18,258 nt of DNA from an uncultured Microbacteriaceae bacterium (GCA_943914115.1 CALUAU010000027.1:1-18258); one strand, 5' to 3'; positions 1 to 8,987 are shown, counted from the first letter of the stretch. Notes: generated from the sequence alone by a model not told the origin. Numbers and translations are program-made.

Positions 1-364
<364 letters not shown>

Positions 365-412
365 TCCGGTACTGAGAATCGAATCGCGTTCAGATTTAGG
401 GAGAAATCAGAA

Positions 413-3400
413 TTGATCGACGCAACAAAGTTTGACAGCCTCAGCATCGGGCTGGCGACCAGCGACGACATCCTCGCGTGGTCGAAGGGTGAAGTCAAGA
501 AACCCGAAACTATCAACTACCGCACCCTCAAGCCCGAGAAAGACGGTCTGTTCGGTGAACAGATCTTCGGCCCCTCGCGCGACTGGGAGTGCGCCTGCGG
601 TAAATACAAGCGAGTGCGCTTCAAAGGCATTATTTGTGAGCGCTGCGGTGTTGAGGTGACCAAGTCGTCGGTGCGACGCGAGCGGATGGGGCACATCAAG
701 CTCGCCGCACCCGTGACCCACATTTGGTATTTCAAGGGCGTGCCCTCACGCCTGGGCTACCTGCTCGACATGGCGCCGAAAGACCTCGAAAAGGTCATCT
801 ACTTCGCCGCCTACATGATCGTCTCGATCGATGAAGAGGGCCGCCGCGACGACCTCGACGAACTCGAGCAAGAGCTGCGTCTCGAACTCGAAACAATCAG
901 CAAGTCACGTGACTCGCAAATCAACAACAAGCTCGCCGAGCTCGAAAAGACGCTCACCGAGCTCGAAGCTGATGACGCCACCGCCGACCAAAAGCGCAAG
1001 GCGAAAGATGCGAACGACAAAGAGCTCGCTCGCATCCGCAAAGAATCTGACGCGCTGATCCAGCAGCTCGAGCGCGTGTTCGAAACCTTCAAAGAACTCA
1101 AGGTTGGCGAACTGCGCGCCGACGACGCCGACTACGCCGAGCTCGTCGACCGTTATGGTGACTACTTCGAGGCCCACATGGGTGCCGAAGCGATTCAGCG
1201 CCGCCTGCGCGACTTCGACCTTGAGAGCGAAGCTGAGATGCTGCGCGAGCAGATCCAGACCGGCAAGGGCCAGAAGAAGATCCGCGCGATCAAGCGCCTC
1301 AAGGTGGTCACCGCATTCCTCAGCACCAACAACAAGCCCGAAGCTATGGTGCTCGACGTCATCCCCGTCATTCCGCCCGAACTGCGCCCGATGGTGCAGC
1401 TCGACGGTGGCCGGTTCGCAACCAGCGACCTCAACGACCTCTACCGTCGGGTGATCAACCGCAATAACCGTCTGCGTCGCCTGCTCGACCTCGCTGCTCC
1501 CGAGATCATCGTGAACAACGAGAAGCGCATGCTTCAGGAAGCGGTCGACGCGCTGTTCGACAACGGTCGACGCGGTCGCCCGGTGACCGGTACGGGCAAC
1601 CGGGCCCTGAAGTCGCTGAGCGACATGCTCAAGGGTAAGCAGGGTCGATTCCGTCAGAACCTGCTCGGTAAGCGCGTCGACTACTCGGGTCGTTCGGTGA
1701 TCATCGTGGGGCCGACGCTGAAGATGCACCAGTGTGGCCTGCCCAAGCAGATGGCGCTGGAGCTGTTCAAGCCCTATGTGATTAAGCGCCTGATCGACCT
1801 CGGTCACGCATCCAACATCAAGGCTGCCAAGCGTGCCGTTGAGCGCGCCAAGCCCGAGGTGTGGGACGTGCTCGAACAGGTCATTAGCGAGCGCCCGGTG
1901 CTGCTCAACCGTGCCCCCACCCTGCACCGTCTTGGTATTCAGGCCTTCGAACCGCAGCTGGTAGAGGGTAAGGCTATCCAGCTGCACCCGCTCGCCTGTG
2001 CGGCGTTCAACGCCGACTTCGACGGTGACCAGATGGCAGTGCACCTGCCGCTGTCGGTTGAGGCCCAGGCAGAGGCGCGCATCCTCATGCTCGCCTCGAA
2101 CAACATCCTCAAGCCCTCGGACGGTCGCCCCGTGACCCTGCCTTCGCAGGACATGGTTGCCGGTCTCTACCACCTCACCTTCCAGCGTGACGATGTGGTG
2201 GGTGCGGGCCGGTCGTTCTCGTCGGTTGCCGAAGCAATTTTGGCCATGGATGAGGGCACGTTGCACCTCAACGCCCCGGTCAAGATCCGGCTCACGGGCG
2301 GTGCCGATGTGCCGACCGTGCGCGAAACGACGCTCGGTCGGGCGCTGTTCAACGAACTGTTGCCCGACGACTACCCCTACCTCGACCAGGTCATGACCAA
2401 GGGTCAGCTCTCGGGTGTGGTGAACTACCTCGCCGAGCGCTACGACAAGGATGTGGTCGCCAGCACCCTCGACAAGATCAAGGACGCTGGTTTCTACTGG
2501 GCAACTCGCTCGGGTATCTCACTCGCAATTAGCGATGTGGTGGTTCCCGACACCAAGGCGAGCATCGTTGCCGAGACCGAGGCCAAGGTTGCCGCACTGC
2601 GTGACGACTACACTATGGGTCTGATCTCGCAGGCCGAATACCGCGAAAAGACCATTGCGATGTGGGAAGACGCCACCGAGCGCGTGGCCGAAGACACCCG
2701 CGAGCAGTTCCCCGACACCAACTCGATTCACCGCATGGTGACCGCAGGTGCGAACGGTAACTGGCTGCAGGTGCGTCAGGTCGCCGGTATGCGAGGCATC
2801 GTGGCAAACCCGAAGGGTGAGAAGATCGCTCGCCCGATCATCCACTCGTACCGCGAGGGTCTGACCGTACTCGAGTACTTCTCGTCAACCCACGGTGCAC
2901 GCAAGGGTCTGGCCGACACCGCGTTGAAGACCGCCGACTCGGGTTACCTCACCCGTCGTCTGGTCGACGTTTCGCAGGATGTGATCATTCGCGAGCTCGA
3001 CTGTGGCACGCGCAAGGGGCTCACCCTGCCGATCGTGCAGACCGACGCGACCGGTGAAGTGCAGCTGGCTGACAACGTCGAGAACTCGGTGTTTGCCCGC
3101 ACCCTGGCGGTTGATGTCAAGGACGCCGAGGGCAATGTGCTGGCTCAGGCTGGCGACCCCGTCGGTGACGTGCTCATCGAGCAGTTTGTTGCCGCCGGCG
3201 TGCGCGAGGTGGTTGTGCGTTCGGTGCTTACCTGTGAGTCGCAGGTTGGTGTTTGCGCCAAGTGCTACGGCCGTTCGATGTCGGCATCGCAGCTCGCCGA
3301 CCTCGGTGAAGCCGTCGGTATTATCGCGGCCCAGTCGATCGGTGAGCCCGGAACCCAGCTCACGATGCGTACCTTCCACACCGGTGGTATTGCCGGTGCC

Positions 3401-4252
3401 GCAGACATCACCCAGGGTCTGCCGCGTGTGCAGGAGCTCTTCGAAGCTCGTACCCCGAAGGGTGCCGCGCCGCTGGCGAAGGTGGCCGGCATCATCAGCA
3501 TCCAAGACACCGAAAAGCAGCGCAAGCTGGTGCTCACGCCCGACAACAAGGACGAAGAGCCCATCACCTATCCGGTGACCAAGCGCGCCGAGCTGCTGGT
3601 TGAAGAGGGCACTCGAGTTGAGCCCGGTCAGCAGCTGGTTGAGGGGCCGCTCGACCCGAAGGATGTGCTTGAGGTGCGTGGCCCGGCAGCGGTGCAGAAG
3701 TACCTCGTGCAGGGTGTGCAGGAGGTGTACAACAGCCAGGGTGTGCCGATTCACGACAAGCACATTGAGGTGATCGTGCGCCAGATGCTGCGCAAGGTGA
3801 CGATTAACGAGTCGGGCGACACCGACATGCTGCCCGGTGAGCTGATTGACCGTCAGCGTTTCCAGGCCACAAACCGACAGGCTGTCACCGAGGGACGTCG
3901 CCCAGCTTCGGGTCGTCCCGAGGTGATGGGTATCACCAAAGCCTCGCTCGCTACCGAATCGTGGCTGTCGGCCGCCTCGTTCCAGGAGACCACCCGCGTG
4001 CTCACACAGGCTGCGATGGAACAGAAAACCGACCCACTGCTCGGGCTCAAAGAGAACGTCATTATCGGTCGCCTCATCACCGCTGGTACCGGACTCAACG
4101 AGTACTCCGACCAGGTGGTGGAGGCCACTGAAGAGGCGATTGCCGAGCGGTATCCCTACCAGCAAGAGAACATTGACTACGACACCGATCTGTCGTTTGC
4201 CGACTTCGACTCGTTCGGAGCCGATAGCGATTTCGGTATCAAGTTCGACTAG
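413..4252 (+). CDS. rpoC: DNA-directed RNA polymerase subunit beta-prime
   Basis: Beta-prime forms the catalytic half of the RNA polymerase clamp and active site. The 1279-residue product has the N-terminal zinc ribbon (C60, C62, C75, C78). A charged coiled-coil-like insertion follows (about residues 140-230, rich in ELE/KRK), as is usual in actinobacteria. The catalytic NADFDGDQ motif is at residues 533-540, with Asp535, 537 and 539 binding Mg2+. The second zinc site is C864, C941, C948 and C951. Trigger-loop/bridge-helix sequence is recognisable around QSIGEPGTQLTMRTFHTGG. Length is normal for the phylum. The start is TTG at 413, preceded by AGGGAG (398-403) at about 9 nt spacing; it gives the expected MIDATKFDSL opening. 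It lies 48 nt after rpoB, almost surely in one operon. No frameshift or missing residue was noticed. Confidence 0.98.
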   Translation: MIDATKFDSLSIGLATSDDILAWSKGEVKKPETINYRTLKPEKDGLFGEQIFGPSRDWECACGKYKRVRFKGIICERCGVEVTKSSVRRERMGHIKLAAPVTHIWYFKGVPSRLGYLLDMAPKDLEKVIYFAAYMIVSIDEEGRRDDLDELEQELRLELETISKSRDSQINNKLAELEKTLTELEADDATADQKRKAKDANDKELARIRKESDALIQQLERVFETFKELKVGELRADDADYAELVDRYGDYFEAHMGAEAIQRRLRDFDLESEAEMLREQIQTGKGQKKIRAIKRLKVVTAFLSTNNKPEAMVLDVIPVIPPELRPMVQLDGGRFATSDLNDLYRRVINRNNRLRRLLDLAAPEIIVNNEKRMLQEAVDALFDNGRRGRPVTGTGNRALKSLSDMLKGKQGRFRQNLLGKRVDYSGRSVIIVGPTLKMHQCGLPKQMALELFKPYVIKRLIDLGHASNIKAAKRAVERAKPEVWDVLEQVISERPVLLNRAPTLHRLGIQAFEPQLVEGKAIQLHPLACAAFNADFDGDQMAVHLPLSVEAQAEARILMLASNNILKPSDGRPVTLPSQDMVAGLYHLTFQRDDVVGAGRSFSSVAEAILAMDEGTLHLNAPVKIRLTGGADVPTVRETTLGRALFNELLPDDYPYLDQVMTKGQLSGVVNYLAERYDKDVVASTLDKIKDAGFYWATRSGISLAISDVVVPDTKASIVAETEAKVAALRDDYTMGLISQAEYREKTIAMWEDATERVAEDTREQFPDTNSIHRMVTAGANGNWLQVRQVAGMRGIVANPKGEKIARPIIHSYREGLTVLEYFSSTHGARKGLADTALKTADSGYLTRRLVDVSQDVIIRELDCGTRKGLTLPIVQTDATGEVQLADNVENSVFARTLAVDVKDAEGNVLAQAGDPVGDVLIEQFVAAGVREVVVRSVLTCESQVGVCAKCYGRSMSASQLADLGEAVGIIAAQSIGEPGTQLTMRTFHTGGIAGAADITQGLPRVQELFEARTPKGAAPLAKVAGIISIQDTEKQRKLVLTPDNKDEEPITYPVTKRAELLVEEGTRVEPGQQLVEGPLDPKDVLEVRGPAAVQKYLVQGVQEVYNSQGVPIHDKHIEVIVRQMLRKVTINESGDTDMLPGELIDRQRFQATNRQAVTEGRRPASGRPEVMGITKASLATESWLSAASFQETTRVLTQAAMEQKTDPLLGLKENVIIGRLITAGTGLNEYSDQVVEATEEAIAERYPYQQENIDYDTDLSFADFDSFGADSDFGIKFD

Positions 4253-4284
4253 TTGGCAGGCTCGCTCATCTGTAGCTGAGTTGC

Positions 4285-4317
4285 AGCGGGGTTCGCGCCT
4301 GGGGCGCGGGCCCCGCT
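4285..4317 (+). terminator. GC-rich hairpin after rpoC, possible terminator
   Basis: AGCGGGG (4285-4291) pairs with CCCCGCT (4311-4317), and inside it CGCGCC (4294-4299) pairs with GGCGCG (4303-4308) around a 3-nt loop. That gives 13 nearly continuous GC-rich pairs, 32 nt after the rpoC stop. It is followed by GCGTTGGTGGTT rather than a T-run, so it would be a weak or non-canonical intrinsic terminator. It could also act as an mRNA 3'-end stabiliser. Confidence 0.5.
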
Positions 4318-4356
4318 CGCGTTGGTGGTTGCTGCGGGCGTGCAGATGTAAGCCTG

Positions 4357-4375
4357 CGGATGCGCTGCGCATCCG
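4357..4375 (+). repeat. Short perfect palindrome between rpoC and the membrane-protein gene
   Basis: CGGATGCG (4357-4364) and CGCATCCG (4368-4375... ending at the window's 4375) form an 8-bp perfect inverted repeat with loop CTG, about 47 nt upstream of the next ATG. It could be a second hairpin of the rpoC terminator region or a protein-binding operator for the downstream gene. Nothing in the sequence decides between them. No second copy was noticed in the window. Confidence 0.45.
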
Positions 4376-4421
4376 GCGCGGCACGACGGCAACGTGCCAC
4401 CGGCGCAATAGTGTGGCCTAC

Positions 4422-5594
4422 ATGACCGATGAATACCGTGCTCCTCAGCCCTATGACGACGGGACGCGCCACGACGACGGTGCCGACACGCCCGCTGCCG
4501 AACAATCGAAGGCCGCCGACGAGCAGCAGCGAGTGTTTGCCATGCCAGCTGGCGACGAGGCTTCCGCACCGGACGCTGTGGAGACCGACGCTGCCGGCGA
4601 TGCCGCCGCCTCAGCCGCTCAGCAGGCATCGGAACAGTCGGCTGCCGCGACCGCGCAGCACGGTTTCGAAAACGCCCCGCCGCCGCAGGATGAGCGTCTC
4701 ATCGAGGCCGTGCAGCGATCGCGCAATCTGCCGATCGACGGCGACTATGAGGTAGCTGCAGCCGAGGCTGACGATGGCGAAGCTGTGCCGGCATCGGCGC
4801 CGCAGGCGCAGGATGCGACAGCGACTGCGGCGGGGAGTGAACCGCAGCAGGCAGCTGCCGTTGAAGATATTGCTGAACCGCAGCAGACGCCGGCTTCTGG
4901 GGCAACCGAGCAGCTCGAACAGGATGCCGCCCACGAAACGGTAGCAGCAGACGATAGCGAAGCCGCGCATCCCAGTGATGATGAAACCTTCGCGCCGCTG
5001 GGCATTTCGATGACCGAGGGCCTGCTCGTCGAACCTGAAAAACCCAGCAACCGCGGCTTCGCGGTGCTGATGTCGGTGTTTGCGACCGTAGTCTTCGCGG
5101 TGGGCTACGCCGTCGCGTTTACGCTTGCACGCAAGCTGTTTACTCGCGATCTCGACATTTTCACGGGCCTCATGGAGATGGTCGGCCTGCTGCAGTTCTA
5201 TCTACCGGTGGCGGTGTTCTTCGTAGTGTTCTTGTTCTGGTCGCTGCTGGCGAACCGGGCGCGCTGGTGGGGCTATATTGTCGCCTCGCAGCTGTTGGCC
5301 GTGCTGGTAGCGGCAGCCTGCTATGCGGCCCTCGGCTTGAATGCGGTGCTCGATGACAAGCCATTCACCGCCGAGGTGTTTCTGGAGGCGCTACGCGACT
5401 ATGTGCACCTGCCTGGCGCACTATTGGCCGCGCTGGTCGCTATTCCGGTGGTTACCTGGTTTGGTGGCATCAGTGCGATGCGCGCAGCGAAGCTCACCCG
5501 CGAATACGAGCACGAACTCGCCGAGTATGACCGGCGGGTAGAGTTTGAGCGCGAGCAGGCTCGTCAACACCTCGAAACTCCGGTTGTCGAATAG
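4422..5594 (+). CDS. Unrecognised four-helix membrane protein with long acidic N-terminal region
   Basis: I do not recognise a named family. The product is 390 residues from ATG 4422. Residues 1-205 are low complexity, dominated by Ala, Glu, Asp and Gln (repeated AAEQ/EPQQ-like runs), and are probably disordered. Then come four predicted transmembrane helices at about 211-232, 255-276, 282-305 and 329-352. A charged tail (KLTREYEHELAEYDRRVEFE) probably forms a short helix. No signal peptide precedes the acidic part, so it is likely cytoplasmic. The open frame extends upstream to 4140 inside rpoC, but that part is the rpoC shadow. ATG 4422 (or GTG 4413) begins the acidic protein. No convincing Shine-Dalgarno is seen. 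A TANNNT-type box, TAGTGT (4409-4414), sits 7 nt upstream, so a leaderless transcript is possible. The gene lies alone between rpoC and the str operon. Confidence 0.75.
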   Translation: MTDEYRAPQPYDDGTRHDDGADTPAAEQSKAADEQQRVFAMPAGDEASAPDAVETDAAGDAAASAAQQASEQSAAATAQHGFENAPPPQDERLIEAVQRSRNLPIDGDYEVAAAEADDGEAVPASAPQAQDATATAAGSEPQQAAAVEDIAEPQQTPASGATEQLEQDAAHETVAADDSEAAHPSDDETFAPLGISMTEGLLVEPEKPSNRGFAVLMSVFATVVFAVGYAVAFTLARKLFTRDLDIFTGLMEMVGLLQFYLPVAVFFVVFLFWSLLANRARWWGYIVASQLLAVLVAAACYAALGLNAVLDDKPFTAEVFLEALRDYVHLPGALLAALVAIPVVTWFGGISAMRAAKLTREYEHELAEYDRRVEFEREQARQHLETPVVE

Positions 5595-5631
5595 TTCGCG
5601 AGCAATTCTGGCGCCGCATTGCATCCCAAGC

Positions 5632-5660
5632 TTGACCGCATTCTGACGCCCCGGTAACAT
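5632..5660 (+). promoter_or_regulatory. Promoter of the str operon (rpsL)
   Basis: TTGACC (5632-5637) and TAACAT (5655-5660) are separated by 17 bp, close to the actinobacterial housekeeping sigma consensus (TTGACN / TANNNT). The site lies 37 bp after the membrane-protein stop. It would start transcription near 5667, leaving an untranslated leader of about 207 nt before rpsL. It is the best-looking promoter in the window. Confidence 0.72.
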
Positions 5661-5666
5661 GTTCAG

Positions 5667-5873
5667 GTGCGCCGGACTCGGCGTGCCTGAAATACACCGC
5701 GGGAGTCGCCTTCTCGTGACACCCCGGCAGGTAGCCGCCGAACGTCCGTGCAGGACGTGTTACTTACCAGCGATATCGCATGTTGTCGTATTGCCGGTGA
5801 GCCGGGCGAATGCCCGAAGCTGCTGGCCGCAGCCAATCACACAGAGCAATACACCATCAAGGAGAATTACCAA
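5667..5873 (+). promoter_or_regulatory. Structured 5' leader of rpsL, possible cis-regulatory RNA
   Basis: This gene-free stretch of about 200 nt between the promoter and the rpsL start holds three short perfect hairpins. They are ACGTCC (5742-5747) with GGACGT (5753-5758), CGGGC (5803-5807) with GCCCG (5812-5816), and GCTGC (5819-5823) with GCAGC (5829-5833). The last two are almost adjacent and end about 25 nt before the AAGGAG ribosome site (5859-5864). There is no stop in frame with rpsL back to 5748, but the translated leader does not look like protein. An autogenous control element for ribosomal protein S12 or S7 is a reasonable guess. I do not recognise a named RNA family. Confidence 0.4.
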
Positions 5874-6245
5874 GTGCCAACCATTCAGCAGTTGGTTCGC
5901 AAGGGCCGCAAGCCCAAGGTGAGCCGTTCAAACTCGCCCGCGCTCAAGGGCAACCCGATGCAGCGCGGCGTGTGCACCCGTGTCTACACCACCACCCCAA
6001 AGAAGCCGAACTCGGCCCTGCGCAAGGTAGCCCGTGTGAAGCTGTCGAACGGTACTGAGGTCACCGCCTACATCCCCGGTGAGGGTCACAACCTGCAGGA
6101 GCACTCGATGGTGCTCGTGCGCGGCGGTCGTGTGAAAGACCTTCCTGGTGTGCGCTACCACATCGTTCGCGGTGCGCTTGACACCCAGGCAGTCAAGGGC
6201 CGCAAGCAGGCTCGTAGCCACTACGGCGCCAAGAAGGAGAAGTAA
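5874..6245 (+). CDS. rpsL: 30S ribosomal protein S12
   Basis: S12 sits at the decoding centre of the small ribosomal subunit. The product is 123 residues, normal length. It shows the hallmark PKKPNSALRKVAR (residues 42-54) and GRVKDLPGVRYHIVRG (85-100) segments. Lys43 and Lys88, the two classic streptomycin-resistance positions, are both the wild-type lysine, which predicts no S12-based streptomycin resistance. The start is GTG 5874, because it gives the universal MPTIQQLVRKGR opening and has AAGGAG (5859-5864) at a spacing of 9 nt. The frame stays open upstream to a GTG at 5748, but that extension is not S12-like. The TAA stop overlaps the ATG of rpsG by one base, so the two are translationally coupled. 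Confidence 0.98.
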   Translation: MPTIQQLVRKGRKPKVSRSNSPALKGNPMQRGVCTRVYTTTPKKPNSALRKVARVKLSNGTEVTAYIPGEGHNLQEHSMVLVRGGRVKDLPGVRYHIVRGALDTQAVKGRKQARSHYGAKKEK

Positions 6246-6715
6246 TGCCTCGCAAGGGACCCGCGCAGAAGCGCCCGGTTGTTATCGACCCCGTCTACGG
6301 CTCACCGGTAGTGAGCCAGCTCGTCAACAAGGTGCTCGTTGACGGGAAGAAGTCGCAGGCTGAGCGCATTGTTTACGGTGCACTCGAGAACGTTGCCAAC
6401 AAGACCGGCGAAGACGCCGTCAGCATGCTCAAGAAAGCACTCGACAACATTCGCCCCACCCTCGAAGTGCGCAGCCGCCGCGTCGGTGGTTCGACCTACC
6501 AGGTGCCGGTTGAAGTGAAGCCGCACCGCGCCAACACGCTCGCTCTGCGCTGGCTCGCCGGATACGCCAAGGTTCGTCGCGAAAAGACCATGACCGAGCG
6601 TCTCACCAATGAGATTCTCGATGCGTCGAACGGCCTCGGTGCCGCGGTGAAGCGCCGCGAAGACATGCACAAGATGGCCGAATCGAACAAGGCCTTCGCC
6701 CACTACCGCTGGTAG
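6245..6715 (+). CDS. rpsG: 30S ribosomal protein S7
   Basis: S7 is a primary 16S rRNA binding protein that nucleates the 30S head and contacts the E-site tRNA. The 156-residue product has normal length. It has the conserved PRKGP N-terminus, the RSRRVGGSTYQVPVEV loop (about residues 77-92) and the RREDMHKMAESNKAFAHYRW C-terminus. The ATG at 6245 overlaps the rpsL stop (TAATG), and its ribosome site AAGGAG (6234-6239) lies inside the last codons of rpsL. Coupled translation of the two ribosomal proteins is therefore expected. In other bacteria S7 represses its own operon; whether that holds here cannot be seen. A hairpin follows the stop codon before fusA. Confidence 0.98.
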   Translation: MPRKGPAQKRPVVIDPVYGSPVVSQLVNKVLVDGKKSQAERIVYGALENVANKTGEDAVSMLKKALDNIRPTLEVRSRRVGGSTYQVPVEVKPHRANTLALRWLAGYAKVRREKTMTERLTNEILDASNGLGAAVKRREDMHKMAESNKAFAHYRW

Positions 6716-6719
6716 TTTT

Positions 6720-6765
6720 CAAGCCGGTCAACAAGACATGCTAAGCAGTCTTGTCGGCCGGTTTG
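6720..6765 (+). terminator. Hairpin between rpsG and fusA, possible attenuator
   Basis: Inner arms ACAAGAC (6731-6737) and GTCTTGT (6748-6754) form 7 perfect pairs. Outer arms CAAGCCGG (6720-6727) and CCGGTTTG (6758-6765) form 8 more with one G-T wobble, separated by a 3 x 3 internal loop. The structure begins 4 nt after the rpsG stop and ends 70 nt before the fusA start. Only three T residues lie in the 3' arm and no T-run follows. It may therefore be partial attenuation or an mRNA processing/stabilising site rather than a full terminator. I see no convincing promoter between it and fusA. Confidence 0.55.
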
Positions 6766-6835
6766 CGGTTGGAGTAATCCACTCAAATCGCGAAATTAGA
6801 GCAGTAACCCATACATCAAACAAACGGGAGACACC

Positions 6836-8950
6836 GTGGCACAGGAAGTGCAGACTGACCTTACAAAGGTCCGCAATATCGGCATCATGGCGCACATTGA
6901 CGCCGGTAAGACCACGACTACCGAGCGCATCCTGTTCTACACGGGTGTTAACCACAAGATTGGTGAGTCGCACGACGGCGCGGCCACCATGGACTGGATG
7001 GCTCAGGAGCAGGAACGCGGTATCACCATTACCTCGGCTGCTACCACCTGCTACTGGAACAACACCCAGATCAACATCATCGACACCCCCGGTCACGTCG
7101 ACTTCACCGTCGAGGTAGAGCGTTCGCTGCGCGTGCTCGACGGTGCCGTCGCCGTATTCGACGGTAAGGAAGGTGTTGAACCCCAGTCGGAGACCGTGTG
7201 GCGTCAGGCCGACAAGTACCACGTACCCCGCATCTGCTTCATCAACAAGATGGACAAGCTCGGCGCCGACTTCTACCACTCGGTCGAGACCATCAAGTCG
7301 CGCCTGGGTGTGAAGCCGCTGGTGCTGCAGCTGCCGATCGGCGCCGAGAGCGACTTCATCGGTGTAATCGACCTGGTGAAGATGGAGGCACTGACCTGGC
7401 GTGGCGACGACAAGGGCATTGTGTCCCCCGGAACTCCCGCCGAGGTTGAAGAAATCCCCGCCGATCTCGTTGACAAGGCCGAGGAATACCGTGCCGAGCT
7501 GCTCGAAACCATCGCCGAAACCAGTGAAGAGCTGCTCGAGAAGTACCTCGGTGGCGAAGAGCTCACCGTCGCCGAGATTCAGGCTGCGATTCGCCAGCTG
7601 ACCATCGCCGGTGACGCGTTCCCGGTGATCTGCGGTACCGCGTTCAAGAACCGCGGTGTTCAGCCCATGCTCGACGCCGTTGTAGCATACCTGCCCTCGC
7701 CGCTGGACGTGCCTCCGATGAAGGCCACCCTGCCGAACGACCCCGAGACCGTTGTTGAGCGCCCCTCGAGCAAGGACGCACCCTTCGCGGCACTCGCCTT
7801 CAAGGTTGCGGTGCACCCGTTCTACGGTCGCCTCACCTACGTTCGCGTCTACTCGGGCCAGGTTTCGTCGGGTACCCAGGTGCTCAACTCGACCAAGGGT
7901 AAGAAAGAACGCATCGGGAAGCTGTTCCAGATGCACTCCAACAAAGAGAACCCCGTTGACGAGGTGATCGCCGGCCACATCTACGCCGTTATCGGTCTGA
8001 AAGACACCACCACCGGTGACACCCTGTGTGACATCAACGACCCCGTGGTGCTCGAATCGATGACCTTCCCTGAGCCGGTTATCTCGGTGGCTATCGAGCC
8101 AAACTCGAAGGCCGACCAAGAGAAGCTCGGCACCGCTATTCAGAAGCTGGCTGAAGAAGACCCGACCTTCCGCGTTGAGCTCAACCCCGAAACCGGTCAG
8201 ACAACCATCTCGGGTATGGGTGAGCTGCACCTCGACATCCTGGTCGACCGCATGAAGCGCGAATTTAAGGTTGAGGCAAACATCGGTAAGCCGCAGGTGG
8301 CCTACCGTGAAACCATCCGCCGCACTGTTGAGCGCTACGACTACACCCACAAGAAGCAGACCGGTGGTTCTGGTCAGTTCGCCAAGGTGCAGATCAAGCT
8401 CGAGCCGCTCGAGGTTGAGGGCGACAAGATTTACGAGTTCGAGAACGCCGTTACCGGTGGTCGCGTGCCGAAGGAGTACATCCCCTCGGTTGACGCCGGT
8501 ATTCAGGATGCAATGCAGGTGGGTATTCTCGCCGGCTACCCGGTGGTGGGTGTGAAGGCCACCCTGGTTGACGGTGCCTACCACGACGTTGACTCTTCGG
8601 AGATGGCGTTCAAGATCGCGGGTTCGATGGCGTTCAAGGAAGCCGCGGCAAAGGCTTCGCCGGCGCTGCTCGAACCGCTCATGAAGGTCGAGGTGCGCAC
8701 CCCTGAGGAATACATGGGTGACGTCATCGGTGACCTCAACTCTCGCCGTGGTCAAATCCAGTCGATGGAGGACGCCTCGGGTGTGAAGGTGGTTCGTGCA
8801 CTCGTACCACTTTCGGAGATGTTCGGCTACATCGGTGACCTGCGCTCGAAGACTTCGGGTCGCGCCGTGTACTCGATGGAGTTTGACTCGTATGCGGAGG
8901 TCCCGAAGGCCGTCGCCGACGAGATCATCGAAAAGGGTAAGGGCGCCTAG
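6836..8950 (+). CDS. fusA: Elongation factor G
   Basis: EF-G is the GTPase that moves mRNA and tRNAs through the ribosome after each peptide bond and helps split ribosomes with RRF. The 704-residue protein has normal length. GTP-binding motifs are intact: G1 AHIDAGKT (19-26), G3 DTPGH (83-87) and G4 NKMD (137-140), with the switch I RGITITSA sequence. Downstream domains are complete, including the GMGELHLDI segment of domain III and the KEYIPSVDAGIQDAM region of domain IV. The start is GTG 6836, preceded by GGGAG (6826-6830), and gives MAQEVQTDLTKVRNIGIMAH. It follows rpsG by 120 nt and is separated from tuf by a promoter-bearing gap of 150 nt. Confidence 0.98.
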   Translation: MAQEVQTDLTKVRNIGIMAHIDAGKTTTTERILFYTGVNHKIGESHDGAATMDWMAQEQERGITITSAATTCYWNNTQINIIDTPGHVDFTVEVERSLRVLDGAVAVFDGKEGVEPQSETVWRQADKYHVPRICFINKMDKLGADFYHSVETIKSRLGVKPLVLQLPIGAESDFIGVIDLVKMEALTWRGDDKGIVSPGTPAEVEEIPADLVDKAEEYRAELLETIAETSEELLEKYLGGEELTVAEIQAAIRQLTIAGDAFPVICGTAFKNRGVQPMLDAVVAYLPSPLDVPPMKATLPNDPETVVERPSSKDAPFAALAFKVAVHPFYGRLTYVRVYSGQVSSGTQVLNSTKGKKERIGKLFQMHSNKENPVDEVIAGHIYAVIGLKDTTTGDTLCDINDPVVLESMTFPEPVISVAIEPNSKADQEKLGTAIQKLAEEDPTFRVELNPETGQTTISGMGELHLDILVDRMKREFKVEANIGKPQVAYRETIRRTVERYDYTHKKQTGGSGQFAKVQIKLEPLEVEGDKIYEFENAVTGGRVPKEYIPSVDAGIQDAMQVGILAGYPVVGVKATLVDGAYHDVDSSEMAFKIAGSMAFKEAAAKASPALLEPLMKVEVRTPEEYMGDVIGDLNSRRGQIQSMEDASGVKVVRALVPLSEMFGYIGDLRSKTSGRAVYSMEFDSYAEVPKAVADEIIEKGKGA

Positions 8951-8987
8951 TTGACGCCCTGCGTCGCAACGCGCTAAACCCCTGCAC

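Noticed and set aside
905..2266. Long minus-strand frames opposite rpoC (905-2266, 2885-4408)
   Set aside because: They mirror rpoC codons, have no ribosome site or recognisable domain, and contain His/Leu/Val-rich shadow composition.
4140..4421. Upstream extension of the membrane-protein frame into rpoC
   Set aside because: The extension is rpoC read in the wrong frame plus the hairpin region; the coherent protein starts at 4413-4422.
5748..5873. N-terminal extension of rpsL from GTG 5748
   Set aside because: S12 begins with MPTIQQ in nearly all bacteria, and AAGGAG lies just before GTG 5874; the extension would be a 42-residue non-conserved tail.
8951..8956. TTGACG right after the fusA stop as the -35 of tuf
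   Set aside because: It is 55 bp from the TATACT box, far outside usable spacing.
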